Shown here: positions 10,701 to 21,488 of the stretch, in pieces
Position numbering within the stretch: the stretch's first letter is position 1
How the letters are laid out: each line of letters starts with the position of its first letter
NCBI GenBank assembly: GCA_014898425.1
Contig: RCSZ01000008.1
Span: 507,501-571,500 of the forward strand
Source of the DNA: Botryotinia globosa
Lineage: Eukaryota; Ascomycota; Leotiomycetes; Helotiales; Sclerotiniaceae
Reading direction: 5' to 3'
DNA length: 64,000 nt
Notes under the pieces: model-generated
What the model was told of the DNA's origin: nothing
What the model saw: the letters and a program-made list of their open reading frames with translations, nothing else
The model's database searches: none
Program-made: the position numbers and the translations under genes

Positions 10701-12573
10701 ATGATTCGGACCTCCGATCTCATCATTGAGCGGACCCCGCCATTACCACAGACGAACGATAATGAGACGGCGAAAGATGGGAAAGAAATGGATTATTCTC
10801 AAGAATCCACTTCAATCAATTACACCATTGAAGAAGAAAAGAACCAGAGATTTTTTACGATAAAAGAGAATAGGATCATGAAGTCTTGTTGGAATGTGAT
10901 CACTTATACGCCGAAGAGATGTCGATATGATGTTGACAACCCGCCGAAATTCAGTTTGTGGATGAATTTGCTTTTTGCCTTTGTGAGTTTTACTTCTCGA
11001 CTTCTCAATGGAAGTTTATCGTCTTGTAATCTTGCTAATACATTTTTCATAGGCTTGTACTTTCACGGTGGCAAATCTTTACTACAGTCACCCTATTCTC
11101 AATATCCTAGCAGCCGAATTCAATGTCACCAATGAACGTGCATCAATCATTCCTACGGTAATGCAAGCGGGTTATGCATCTGGACTGTTGCTTCTATGTC
11201 CTCTGGGAGACATCTTTAAGAGACGTGCATTCGTATTATCATTGGTTTTTTTTACTGCGACCATGGTACGTCTACTTGCAATTACTTTTGTCAATTATCT
11301 TCACGATGAGGAATTCTCACTGTGCTCTTATGCTGAGGTTAATCATGATAGTGGCTTGGTTTATGTCTCACAAACTCGTTTTCTGTGTTTGTTGGAATAT
11401 CTTTCATCACAGCACTTGGTACGGTAACTCCACAACTTATGCTTCCTTTAGTAGGAGATTTAGCACCGCCAAATCGTAGAGCAACTTGTTTGGCTATCGT
11501 TTCTTCTGGTCTCCTACTTGGTTTGTTGATCGCTCGTTTACTTTCGGGTATTCTGACACAATATACGACTTGGCGAACCATCTACGTAGGACCAGCCCTC
11601 CCCACATCGCTTATTGTATTCGCTAACAACTTCTCAGTGGTTTTCCTTTGGTGTCCAATATCTCATCTTCATCCTTCTCTACCTTTTCATGCCGGATTAC
11701 CCAAGCACCAACCCCGGATCTTTCAACTATTTCTCCCACCTCCTCAGTATCCTCCGCTTACTCTTCAAACACCCCCTCCTAGTCCAAGCATCTCTCATCG
11801 GCTTCTGCACCTCCACAATCTTCACCTCCTACTGGACAACCCTCACATTCCTCCTCTCCTCCCCTCCCTACTCCTTCTCCCCCGTCCCTATCGGCCTCTT
11901 CGCCCTAATCGGCATCGCCACCTTCATCATCGGCCCCATCTACTCCCGTCTCATCATTGATAAATTCATCCCGCTCTTCAGCGTCATCCTCGGTCTCCTC
12001 TACTGTCTCACCGGCGTCGTCATCGGCACATATATCGGAGAATTCACCATCGCGGGTCCAATTCTCCAAGCTGTTTTCATGGATCTCGGAATCCAGACGG
12101 CGCAGATTGCGAATCGTAGCGCGATTTATGGGATTGATCCGAAAGCGAGAAATAGAGTTAACACGGCGTATATGGTGATGGTTTTTCTGGGGCAGTTGAC
12201 GGGGACGGCGGTGGGAAATCGGTTGTATGCGAGGGGGGGGTGGATAGTGAGTGGGAGTGCGGGGGTGGGGTTTGTGGGGCTGGGACTGGGAGTTTGTTTT
12301 TTGAGGGGGCCGTGGGAAAAGGGGTGGGTGGGGTGGAGGGGAGGGTGGGGGGTTAGGAGGAGGGATTTGGAGATTGGCGGAGAGGTGAAGAGAGGAGTTG
12401 GACAGGGGGGAGAAAAAGATGGAGATGGGGGCGTTTTGGAGATGGCGATTGCTGAAAGAAATGGAGAAGTTGAAGCTACATCCTCCCGTGCTGGTTCTAT
12501 ACGGAAACCCAAGATTGAAGATTTTGAGAATGAGAGAAAAGAAAGGAAAGGAAACAGGAAAAATCAGATGTAA
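10701..12573 (+). CDS. MFS transporter
   Basis: Four exons: 10701-10982, 11053-11265, 11352-11585 and 11638-12573, all phase 0, giving 554 aa. A polar cytosolic N-terminus (about 85 aa) precedes twelve hydrophobic segments of the major facilitator superfamily. The helix 2-3 loop has the GDxxxRR-type motif (PLGDIFKRR), and the second quarter reads TPQLMLPLVGDLAPPNRRA and GLLLGLLIARLLSG, as in bacterial NepI/YnfM-like drug or sugar efflux carriers and their fungal relatives. The C-terminus is a long charged cytosolic tail. Substrate unknown; export of small molecules is the likely role (inference). The coding strand is extremely C-rich at 11700-11970 and extremely G-rich after about 12060. Confidence 0.9.
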
Positions 12574-13389
12574 GCCCAATAACCTTATCTTGATTGCGAA
12601 AATCGAATATCAAAATCCTCGCGCTCTCCAGATCCCAAAGTCCTGAGACTGTATGTTGTGTATCTTTTTATTCGATTGTATTATATTAATCTCGAGGCGA
12701 ATTGATGGAAATGGAGGAGTAGAATATTTGAGATTTGAGATTTGAGATTTGAGATTCGATGATGGGGGTGAGGATGTGTATGTGTATTTGTAATATTGAA
12801 ATAGAAGAGATATTATATATTTACAAGCTTTTTTCGGTTCTTCAGAGCAAAAAATAATAATGAGCTTGCTAACGCTCTCCATAGTTATTTTTCACGTTTC
12901 TCCGAACCTATATTTATATTTATATTATATAGCTTTTAGAAATCTAAAAATAAATAAGATTAATATTTTTATATTTTCTATTAAAATGTGTTTAGCCCCG
13001 AAGGGCTGAAAAAAGCTTGTAGAATAAAGATATAGAATGGGAGATATAAAATGAAGATAAAAAATGAGAAATAAGAAGTGAGAGATGGGGAAATGTTTTT
13101 ATAATTTGGGAATTGGATAGTTAGATGGGTGGGTGGAGGTGGAGGTGGTAGAGGTGGTGGGTTGGTAGAGTAGGATAGATTGCAGGTCCTGCTTACACAA
13201 TCAGTGTGTGGAATCCATCCGAGTGGATGCCTAATCTCGTCATCACTTCTTTCCACATGGGATTCCTACCAGAAAATCTGGGTAGCGATGAGATGAAATT
13301 AGATTGGGTACCGATTGATATCCTCTCCTCTTCACTAATCAATCTCTCCTTCAATTAACATCCCTACGTTTCCGAATCTGGCGCTAGAG
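12574..13389. other. Intergenic, AT-rich, nothing recognised
   Basis: Holds a short GATTTGA repeat near 12725-12756 and an AT-rich tract at 12900-12990. No coding exon or RNA gene recognised. Confidence 0.5.
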
Positions 13390-13752
13390 TATTCCATCTG
13401 CTGAATCAGAGTCCCACGACATGGAATACTCTACTCCCTATCATTTTCGACGCCTTGAATTCTCTGTACCCAAAGTCCGATGAGATCAATCCCATGTACA
13501 GTCTGGCTTGGAAATCGAAAGACACGACGAGAAACCATGTTTTCAGTACTGTGGAGTTGCAAGAGATGTTGGAAAAGTATCCTGCGATTAAATTGCTGGA
13601 GTTTTTGAGTCGTTGCCGTTGATGAAGTGGTCGGATATGGAGGGGAGAAGGCGTTGGGGGCGAGTGTGCATTTGGAGGGGGTGAGTGGGATTGAGGGGGC
13701 GTGGATGAGAAAATGGGTTGGGGTGGATTTGGAGTTTGTGTTGAGTGGTTGA
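13390..13752 (+). pseudogene. Possible remnant of an unknown gene
   Basis: A plus frame without ATG reads as ordinary protein from about 13390 (VFHLLNQSPTTWNTLLPIIF, then a helical part ending KLLEFLSRCR) and stops at about 13622. The next frame continues plausibly (VAVDEVVGYGGEKALG ... VGVDLEFVLSG) to a stop near 13752. This looks like one gene with a one-base frameshift and no 5' end. I do not recognise the family. Chance reading frames remain possible. Confidence 0.25.
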
Positions 13753-14050
13753 GTGAGGGTGGGTGATGTGGTTTAGAGTGGGAGACTGGAGAGGCATTGA
13801 AACGGGAGCTTGTGATGTGATGGGTGAGAAAAAGGTATAGGGTATTTAATAAAGTGATCAAGTTTATGAGCATTCTTGTTTCAACCATCGGCAGAATTTA
13901 TTTCGAGTTTCTTAATTTTGCCATTACATGATATACACCTTCATAAGTGCAAAGAATATATCTCATCATCAATATCATAAATCCCATCATTATTCATGAA
14001 AAACTATTACATCAACCCCGCAGTTCATTTCCAACACAACCACCACCCCC

Positions 14051-15246
14051 CTACTTAAACAACGCCACCGACTTTCTACTATACCCCACAGTAGTAGGCC
14101 ACGCGCTATAATCAGCCGTAAACAAAATCGCATCATTGCAATCACTTCCCAAACTGGTATTATTCAACCAGGCCGGTTCCCAATAATGCACACCTCTCCC
14201 AAGTCCATACGGAACATTTCTCACCACACTAATCACATCTTCCGTCCACTCCAACTGTCCAGCCACCGTGTACGGAATCCCCGGCTCGCTACTCTCAGGA
14301 ATCGGATTAAATTGGCCATCGCAAATCGCCGGATAATCCGTCTCAGCCACGTGAACAGGTTTGCGATAGGTTTCCGCAACCCAATGCAGCGTCGTGCGGA
14401 GATTGGCGAGCGTGGCGGCCGTGCCATAGAAAGGATAGAAGGAGAAGCCAAATACGTCCCATGCGGAGAGCGGCACGTCGTTCGCGGTTAGCGCGTCGAA
14501 CCAGCGTTGTTGCAGCGTTACGTTCCAGCCATCGTCGATGTGGATCATGATTTGCGGTTTGTGCACACCGGCTGCGAGCGCGTCGTCGACGCCTGCGCGT
14601 GCGAATTTCCAGAGCGTGGCGAAGGAGGAGAAATTCTTGTGCAGTGCGCTGGTGGGCTGGATGTCGACGTCGACGTAGCCGACGGGCCATAACATGCCGT
14701 GGCGGATTTCGTTTCCTAGGGCTACGATATCGAGTTTGATACCGGCGTTTTTGAAGGATACTAATGTATCTTTTACGTATCTTCGCAGGGTCTTGGCAAG
14801 AGGTTTTAACTCTGTGGGCCACGCTGCAGGAGGAGGTTGTTTTCCTGGATCGGCCCAGGAATCGGAAAAGTGGAAGTCGAGATAGATCTTGTATCCTTGT
14901 TTTTGCATGCGTTTGGCGAGATCGAGATTGTATGCTAGACCGTAGGTGCCATCTACGGGGTCAACCCATTGACGAAGTCGCACGGTGTTCATACCGCCGT
15001 CGCCGAGAATGGCTTCGGCGGAACGGGTGGCGTTGCGTTTGAGAGTATCTTTGAAGATGGAGCCGCCTTGTTCCAGCATGGGGAGAGAGGATAAATCATG
15101 TCCTTTGAAGAAATATGAAGAATCTCTGTAGTATGCGTTAGTGTTTGGTGAGGGAGGAATCGAAATTAATGTTCTTACCTTGAATGGTTCTCTGGTCTTG
15201 CCAATGCTATGGGCAAGACTGTAATTAAAAGACCCCAGAATTTCAT
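14051..15246 (-). CDS. GH53 arabinogalactan endo-beta-1,4-galactanase
   Basis: Two exons: 15180-15246 plus one base (donor after 15179) and 14051-15125, encoding 380 aa. The first ATG gives a signal peptide (MKFWGLLITVLPIALA), so the protein should be secreted; the longer unspliced frame lacks one. The rest is a full-length glycoside hydrolase family 53 domain: GHDLSSLPMLEQ, NTVRLRQWVDP, LDFHFSDSWADPGKQ, then the acid/base glutamate in ALGNEI (E162) and the nucleophile in HVAETDYP (E284). Family members cut beta-1,4-galactan side chains of pectin, fitting a plant-degrading lifestyle. Both catalytic residues are present and no break is seen. Confidence 0.94.
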
Positions 15247-16749
15247 GATTTCTGTTGTACGTATTCCACACAATTAGAAATAAGATACTTCTCAAAAGAA
15301 AATGTACCTCACAAGAATCCACGAACCCAACTCAATTTATACAAAAACCCAATTCCCATCCGGGCTAGCCCATTTCCCCAACACACACCACATCTGCAAC
15401 ACACGTCCGGCAACCCCACAAACACGGCACAGCGCCGACACGCTACCCCAATGCTCACTCCCTGTTCTCCGCGATCTGAAATCTCGGGGAACGGATCTGA
15501 TTTTCCACCATACAGAAGTCTGGTGTGAAAAAAATACGGAGTACGACGTGCTCATTTATCCCATTCTCCACGTGGTCCGAAATCTAGATGGTGATGTGGG
15601 GTATATTCCATCGGCGTTTAATCTGCGAGGATGCTGCACCCCTCATTTGGAATCTAGCGGGCCAATCAGGAGATGGGATGAAATGAGTGGGGATGTCTTT
15701 CCGGGGAAGCGAGGGGTGCTCCGATGCAGGCGCGGAGGTGGAGGATACTTGGGGCTTGGATTGGGGCTGGGACCGAGGAGTTAATATGCTGGTCACGCGG
15801 TACGGTGAAGAAATACTAGGCAAATGAAATAAAATGTATGATGGTATTATTGTTCGGAGATTGTGCAAAAGAAGTTGCATGCTGATTTGGGGTGGCGGTC
15901 AGGAAATTGGCGAGGCGAGGACCAAGTTTTCGGGATTGGAAAATTGCCTCGTGGTGTGGTTGGTAGTGGAATAAGCGTATTCTGCACACCCACTCTTGGT
16001 AATCTCCATCACTATCAGGGAAATCGCTGAAGATTTGGTTCAATGGCCTTCTCAATCAGGGGATTTTACCCAAGAATTTCGAGCCGCGGTTTGTTTTGAA
16101 TCATAAAGCGGCGGCAGATGTGCTTCTTGGGTGTTGAAACTTGTTGGGGCGCTGAATCGGAATATACGGTTGGCGATGGAGGAAAATTCGGGAGGTGAGT
16201 TTCTACTCAGATTCATGTTAACTTTAAGTTTGATTTTGGTGCTCATCGGCGTGTCTTTAGGGCAGCAAGGGTATGCTGAAAATTTGCAGAAGAAGAGTGA
16301 TACTAATAAGTAGCCAGTCAGTATCCGCAAATTCCCAAACTATCCTATCCTAGATATTAGGATAGGAGGGCTCGATGTAGAGTAGCAGGGAGGCTCACAA
16401 AAGTAAAATCTAGGTTGGGAGTAGGATGAAGAGTCCATATCCGGGTCGGGAAGAAGAAGGAATGGCCGAACAACACATACCACCTCGCAGAAAACTTCTA
16501 AACAAGTAATAATTTAGAATATGGAAGTGTATGACACAAGTTGGAGCGAAGTTATCGACAGGTTACCCGAAACATACTACTACCCACGCAACAATTTTCG
16601 AAGAAAGAAGTTTCAGGGAAATAGGATCATGGATAATACAACAGTAATGTGAGATACTTACGTAAAGAATGCAAAGCATCTTTGGAATCTTCAACCAAGA
16701 AAAGAAGAAAGTAAACAAGAGAAGATAGTGAGCTAGATGTCACTGCTTT
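15247..16749. other. Intergenic, no gene recognised
   Basis: Contains the start-side flank of the galactanase gene, probably its promoter, and a perfect hairpin at 16343-16367. Frames such as 15302-15784 plus have no domain and overlap frames of equal quality on the other strand. Confidence 0.5.
16343..16367. repeat. Perfect 10-bp inverted repeat, 5-nt loop
   Basis: TCCTATCCTA, loop GATAT, then TAGGATAGGA. It is isolated from any called gene and could be a binding site or chance. Confidence 0.85.
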
Positions 16750-17591
16750 TCCCCTATGTTGATACAAGTATAGGATTGCTCCCCAGGCATGATTTCCCAA
16801 GCCCCAGATCGGGTACGTCGAGTTTTTATCTACGAACTTCGATAAGCTTCTGGTTCTATCCTCGTCAACGAAGAGAACGCGTTGAATGTTAAGCTATTCG
16901 AGTACTAAGTGGAATCACGCGTGGCGGCTTGCAATGGTATGCAAGCCGTGTCTCCTGGAAGCAGACGTGTTCCGTCCGAGAGAGTGAAAAGCTAAAGAAC
17001 TTTCCTGCGGACTGAAATAGAGTCTGATGGGTGGAGGCGCGAGGATTCTTTCAAGAAGCTGTCGAGCAGAGGTAACGAATCAAGGTTCTCTTCAATGGCC
17101 GAAGCCATCTCCACCAGCTCGTTTCTGGGCGGTCCAACATATTCTGGATGTTCGAAAAGATCTTCCAATGCATATACTATACTGAGGGCTGGCTGGTGAA
17201 CGGCCGCGAACCAAATTCTCATAATTACTTGCATTATCTTTTGTGCCGACCACTCGTTCTTTAGTGAATTTACAACGACGAAGAATTTGATGCTGTCGAC
17301 TGGCTTGGGCCCTAAGTGTTTCTCATTGCTTCGAGCTCGTCTCAGGCGGTCTTCCACGACGGGCATTAAATGATCAACCAAAGTTTTTGATGCCTGGCGA
17401 TTCCTCATCAGGACTGGAGCTACCAGCGGAGCCAAAAAAGGAGAAGGATATCCAAATCCAGCTAGATGGCTATGATAATGGTAATGATCACTTTCTATAC
17501 CTCGAGTGCACGGGTTAACATTTGACGTTAAGTTACGGAGACCTAGAAGTAACAGACAGAAACGATGCAAAAAATAAATCTGGCGGATCAT
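16750..17591 (-). pseudogene. Cytochrome P450 pseudogene
   Basis: The minus strand encodes a recognisable C-terminal half of a P450 close to the fungal ent-kaurene-oxidase-like group: FGYPSPFLAPLVAP, an I-helix-like region (IWFAAVHQPALSIVYALEDL), and the K-helix ExxR in LDSFLKESSRLHP, then VRRKVL. A stop (TAG, about 16989) interrupts it just there; beyond it LSDGTRLLPGDTACIPLQAATRDS continues, with more stops and a frame change. The heme loop is still visible near 16760-16815 as YPIWGLGNHAWGAILY, where the essential cysteine is replaced (HAW). The N-terminal half is missing. It is clearly a pseudogene, lying 66 bp downstream of the decayed SDR on the same strand. Confidence 0.82.
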
Positions 17592-17657
17592 TTCAATGAG
17601 ATGTATTAAAAAGTTCCCCTCACCTGACTTCCTGTCCCTTTACTTGAAAGCCAACCC

Positions 17658-18783
17658 TCAGTTGACCTTTTCCCCATCTTCTGCCTGCTTTGCCTCTTCC
17701 ACAAACCACTTCCCACCTCTCTCTATACCCTCAAGAATACTCACCTTTGGATTATAACGAAGAACTCTCTTTGCTTTTATCGCCGTTTAAGGTGCGAATG
17801 ATCGTTGTCAGACGGACCGATTCCCTAGTAACGCTCGGCTGCCGGTTGCCGAAACTTCGTATCCAAATAATATACTCCTCAACGACTGCCATAAGCAGTG
17901 CAAGCCATTTAGGAATGATCCTGATATCTTCGTCCTTGATAGGAAATCCAATCGCCGCAGAGATACGTCTCTGAAACTCCCAAAACAAGATTCGCTCATC
18001 GTTGGTAACATCAAATGTTTGTCCATCAACACGAAGTTCGAGCGGTGGTACTGGTTTTCCAAAAGCGCGCAAAAGAGCTTGAGCTGCTAGAATATGTGCT
18101 TCAGCTAAGTTCCCGACATAGATGAAGTCGTGTTCATTTTTGCCGGCACCGATCTGAAATTTCCATTTTCCTTGTCGGCAGACATCGACGATCTTGCCCA
18201 TACATATCGCATCTCGCTCACCGAAAGCGGTGGTAGGACTTAAAGATACAGTCAGCATTGAGGAGTCGCCATATTTTCGGTTGGCGGCAACAATATCGGC
18301 TTCAGCGACCGCTTTGGTAAGAGTGTAAACACGCTTTTGTGCTGGATATTGGAGGACTGGAAGATCCTCATCGGCATCAATCAGATCGCTAATGTTGTCA
18401 TGAATGACCGATGATGTAGAGGTATTCACAAATGCCTGAACCGTTCCTACTTTGAAAGCTGCGGAGATCAAGTTTTGGGCGCCGTTGACATTGACTTCTT
18501 GGAATACCGAAGGCTGAAGCACCATGGAGTCTGGACATGCAACATGAAAGATAGTACGTGGCTGTGCCTGAAGCATCACTCACTCAACACCAGAAAGACT
18601 AGTTATATCGCAGGTATGATAGGTCACATTGGGGACTCGATTTCTGGTGGTATTGATGTCCAAAACATGGATCTCGCAAGTCGGTTCGAATTCAAGAATA
18701 TAATTAACGAGGTGAAAACCGATAAACCCACATCCATCTGTGGTTAGCACAGGGCTCAAAGAAGGATTGCTGGTGGTTGTCAT
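17658..18783 (-). pseudogene. 3beta-HSD / sterol-4-carboxylate 3-dehydrogenase-like SDR, pseudogene
   Basis: The minus strand reads as an almost complete extended short-chain dehydrogenase of the ERG26/3beta-HSD type. The Rossmann start is DGCGFIGFHLVNYILE (first glycine of the usual TGGCGFIG changed to D). FHVACPDS, STSSVIHDN and the catalytic YxxxK in YTLTKAVAEADIV follow. Two lesions are seen: an in-frame TGA at 18580-18582 and a one-base frameshift near 17774-17783, after which the conserved end (KAKRVLRYNPKVSILEGIE) continues in another frame to TGA at 17658-17660. Intact relatives act on steroid or triterpenoid intermediates. With the neighbouring P450 remnant it suggests a dead biosynthetic cluster. 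Confidence 0.86.
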
Positions 18784-19379
18784 CGTACATTGAAGTTTTC
18801 AAGCTTGATGTGAGTAGAAACGGATGGGAATAGCAGGAGGTTGACTCTATGCTTGTTGGCATTTCTCAAGGTTTTGACCTGCCTATGTTTTGGAAGGAGG
18901 TTGGTGTGATGTTGGAAAGAGTTTGGTGTGGAATCACAAGTTTTAAATCCCTGCTCCACACCAACCAATGTAGGAGCAGCACTCTAGTACTTCTGGAGTG
19001 AGAAAGATTGCAGATTTTGGTGACGGTGGCCTGTGCCACAGACGGGCATGTTTTTTCTGACCCGAAGAGCCCGCCATGTCAGCGCAGCTTAGCACGCCGC
19101 TCTGCTGCGGCGGGGTTGCATGGTACTAATAATATTCATCGGCATACGAACATACGGTATTTTTCTTCTCGGTAAGTCATTATTCGTTATTGCTGTTCTT
19201 ACAAATTCCACTCAAAAAAGATTAGATGAACCTGGTGGGAAGATGAAACGACATGAAGAACCTTTACCATCCAGTTAGGACTTATACCAATACATGACTT
19301 CCATGGGACAAATTTTTCACGAGAAAGAGGAGTCCGGCATGTATATCTTGATCAGTGTAATAATTGAACTACAAGGATC
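18784..19379. other. Intergenic, nothing recognised
   Basis: No feature recognised. It may include the lost 5' part of the downstream rhodopsin-like gene: a frame at 19294-19500 plus holds a hydrophobic stretch that could be a decayed membrane helix. Confidence 0.4.
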
Positions 19380-20406
19380 TCTAAATTTCTGGTTGGTGTA
19401 TGTCATACACACTTCGGTCGACATGTTTGGGATATTTCTGCATTCTGGATACTCAAGATTCGCAATACACAGGTTTGTTTCTAGTTCTAACAACTTATAA
19501 CTGACTGTAATGATCAAGAGTGCAGATGTTCTTTTCAAACGATATCACTTATCCATTTAAGCTATTCTTTGCCAAACCTTCCTTGCTGCTATATTTTCGT
19601 ATATTCAACGTCAAACCTGCCTTTAGAATCATCGCTTATGCCGGGATTTGCTTCCAAGCCCGGTTTTATGCTGCAATGATCAGTGTTACTATCGGGCCCC
19701 TTTCCAAGTGCAATGGACCTAATTTGAGCAGACTTAAACCCTGCTTCAACTGCAGTCACCCCCTTGTGATGTTAATCTCACTCGTACACTTTGTCACAGA
19801 TATTCATGTTCTTGTGTTGCCATTTCCTCCCATTTTCCGACTCCAGTTACGCTTTAAACACGAGCTTGATTTCGCTGCCGTCTTTGCAGGTGGCATCGCG
19901 TGAGTGCCTCTTTTTACATCGCCTAACTCTGCTAGTGCTCACACTAACCGAACATCAGAGCTTGCGCGGCAAGCTTAGCACGTGTAATAGAATATTCTCT
20001 TCAATACAATAATCCGGATACACTATGGAATCAAGCAATCAATGCCGAATTCACGTAAGCTATACCTCCACAAATACACATTGTCCGTTCTTTCATAATG
20101 ATACTGATTCTTTACAGAATCGTCGAAATGAATATAGGAATCATTGTTGCTTGCGTTTCCTGTTTTCCCACCTTTTTCGTGCACGCCAGAATCCAACTAT
20201 CTTCACTTTCCCAGTTGCTCCGGGGCCAGCTACATTCCACAGACTCTCGGTCTTTCTCAGATGACCACAGCCGTAAGACGAACGATACAACAGCAAACCA
20301 AACGAAAACAGCGGTTGGAAGTGGCGTCCATAAACTGGGAATGAAGAGTAGCCATTATATTGAATCGGAAAGCAACATATCAGCATATCAACATAAAAAT
20401 GGATGA
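19380..20406 (+). pseudogene. Rhodopsin-like 7TM integral membrane protein, 5'-truncated
   Basis: Four exon-like blocks join in frame: about 19380-19472, 19526-19899, 19959-20054 and 20118-20406, with good GT-AG borders. The product resembles the large fungal rhodopsin-domain/PTH11-like membrane family: GRHVWDISAF, KLFFAKPSLLLYFRIF, HFVTDIHVLVLPFPPIFRLQ, LARVIEYSLQYNNPDTLWNQ and IVEMNIGIIVACVSC, then a polar tail. The helices and intron positions expected for the C-terminal two thirds are present. No in-frame ATG or first helices precede the first block, where a TGA closes the frame at about 19363-19380. It is either a relic or a gene with an upstream exon I missed. Confidence 0.62.
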
Positions 20407-21488
20407 GAAGTGGTACTTGCACTTTGCTACACACACCTTCTGTTGAGTGCTGAGCCGAGGTCACTTCCTGGGATGGTTTTCATAGATTTAATTTCTCTGT
20501 GATTAAATAATTACCTTATTGAGTACCGTCGCTTATTATTTTTGAAAATCTATATCGGTAGTGTAGATACTTCTTATAAAGTAACTTTTGGAATAGGTCG
20601 CGAGGTCGCGGCTTCGCCTTCATAGCCTCGTCTGGACCTCGTGAAAATGTTGATTAACATGTTGATTTACATGTGGTTGTTTTTTGTCGTGATTTGAGAC
20701 ATATTGTTGGACTTCTTGTGGCATCATTGAGTTCTTCAGGATGATTGATCGTTCTGATACATTGTTGGATGTCATCTGATGCTGCTCTGGTAAATTACGC
20801 TTTTGAATTGAGGATTTATATTTCGTTTTATGAATGATAAGCTTCATATTGAGACGAAATGATTTTCGTCATGTAATCAATTTTGGAATCTGGTGTGTTT
20901 AAGCCCAAATTTCTTGCTATAGCTAGGTAGTGAGTTCTTCTTGTCTTGAACAGGGCTTTAGATGATTTAAAAATTGCACATAAATCAAAGCGAGTGTTTT
21001 CTTTGGCAGTCCAAGTGAGGTAATGCTTGAAACCATCGTCGAATCGCTCAGCGATAAGTTTTTCGTAGATTCAAATTCAAAATTTGTGAAAAATTGTCAA
21101 TTCGAATCCTCCAACTATGGAAACCAGGGTCAGATCTGATTGCGAGTATCCAGGATGTCTACACCTGTATCAATACAACTATCGTGTTATTGGTCCAGGC
21201 CAAGCAGTTTCAGAAGAAAATTGCACATAAGCAAAAATTCGTGCTGATTATCAATCTGGGTCTATTAATCGATGAAACAGGTCGGCTCACCTGGTCTCGA
21301 AATTATTTCGTGTATAAGTACTGAATCGCGTCCAACTAATTGGCGAATCTCACAACAATCGTTACAACCGAGAACCATTTAGATCACAAGGATACTATCG
21401 GATTAAACTGGAGAGAGCGACAACGAGCCAGATTTCTGTCTCAGAGTAAACGATCTATTTCAATAAAATACCTCAAAGTTAATACATA
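20407..21488. other. Intergenic, nothing firm
   Basis: A 75-codon minus frame with ATG (20620-20847) is polar and His/Gln-rich with no known motif; not called. The right part probably holds the promoter and leader of the gene at 21489. Confidence 0.45.

Noticed and set aside
11905..12579. Minus-strand Pro/Ser/His-rich ORFs opposite the MFS gene
   Set aside because: Caused by the C/G skew of the MFS coding strand; no domain.
15247..15322. Longer upstream start for the GH53 protein
   Set aside because: The extended frame lacks a signal peptide and reads through an intron; splicing at 15179/15125 gives a proper signal peptide.
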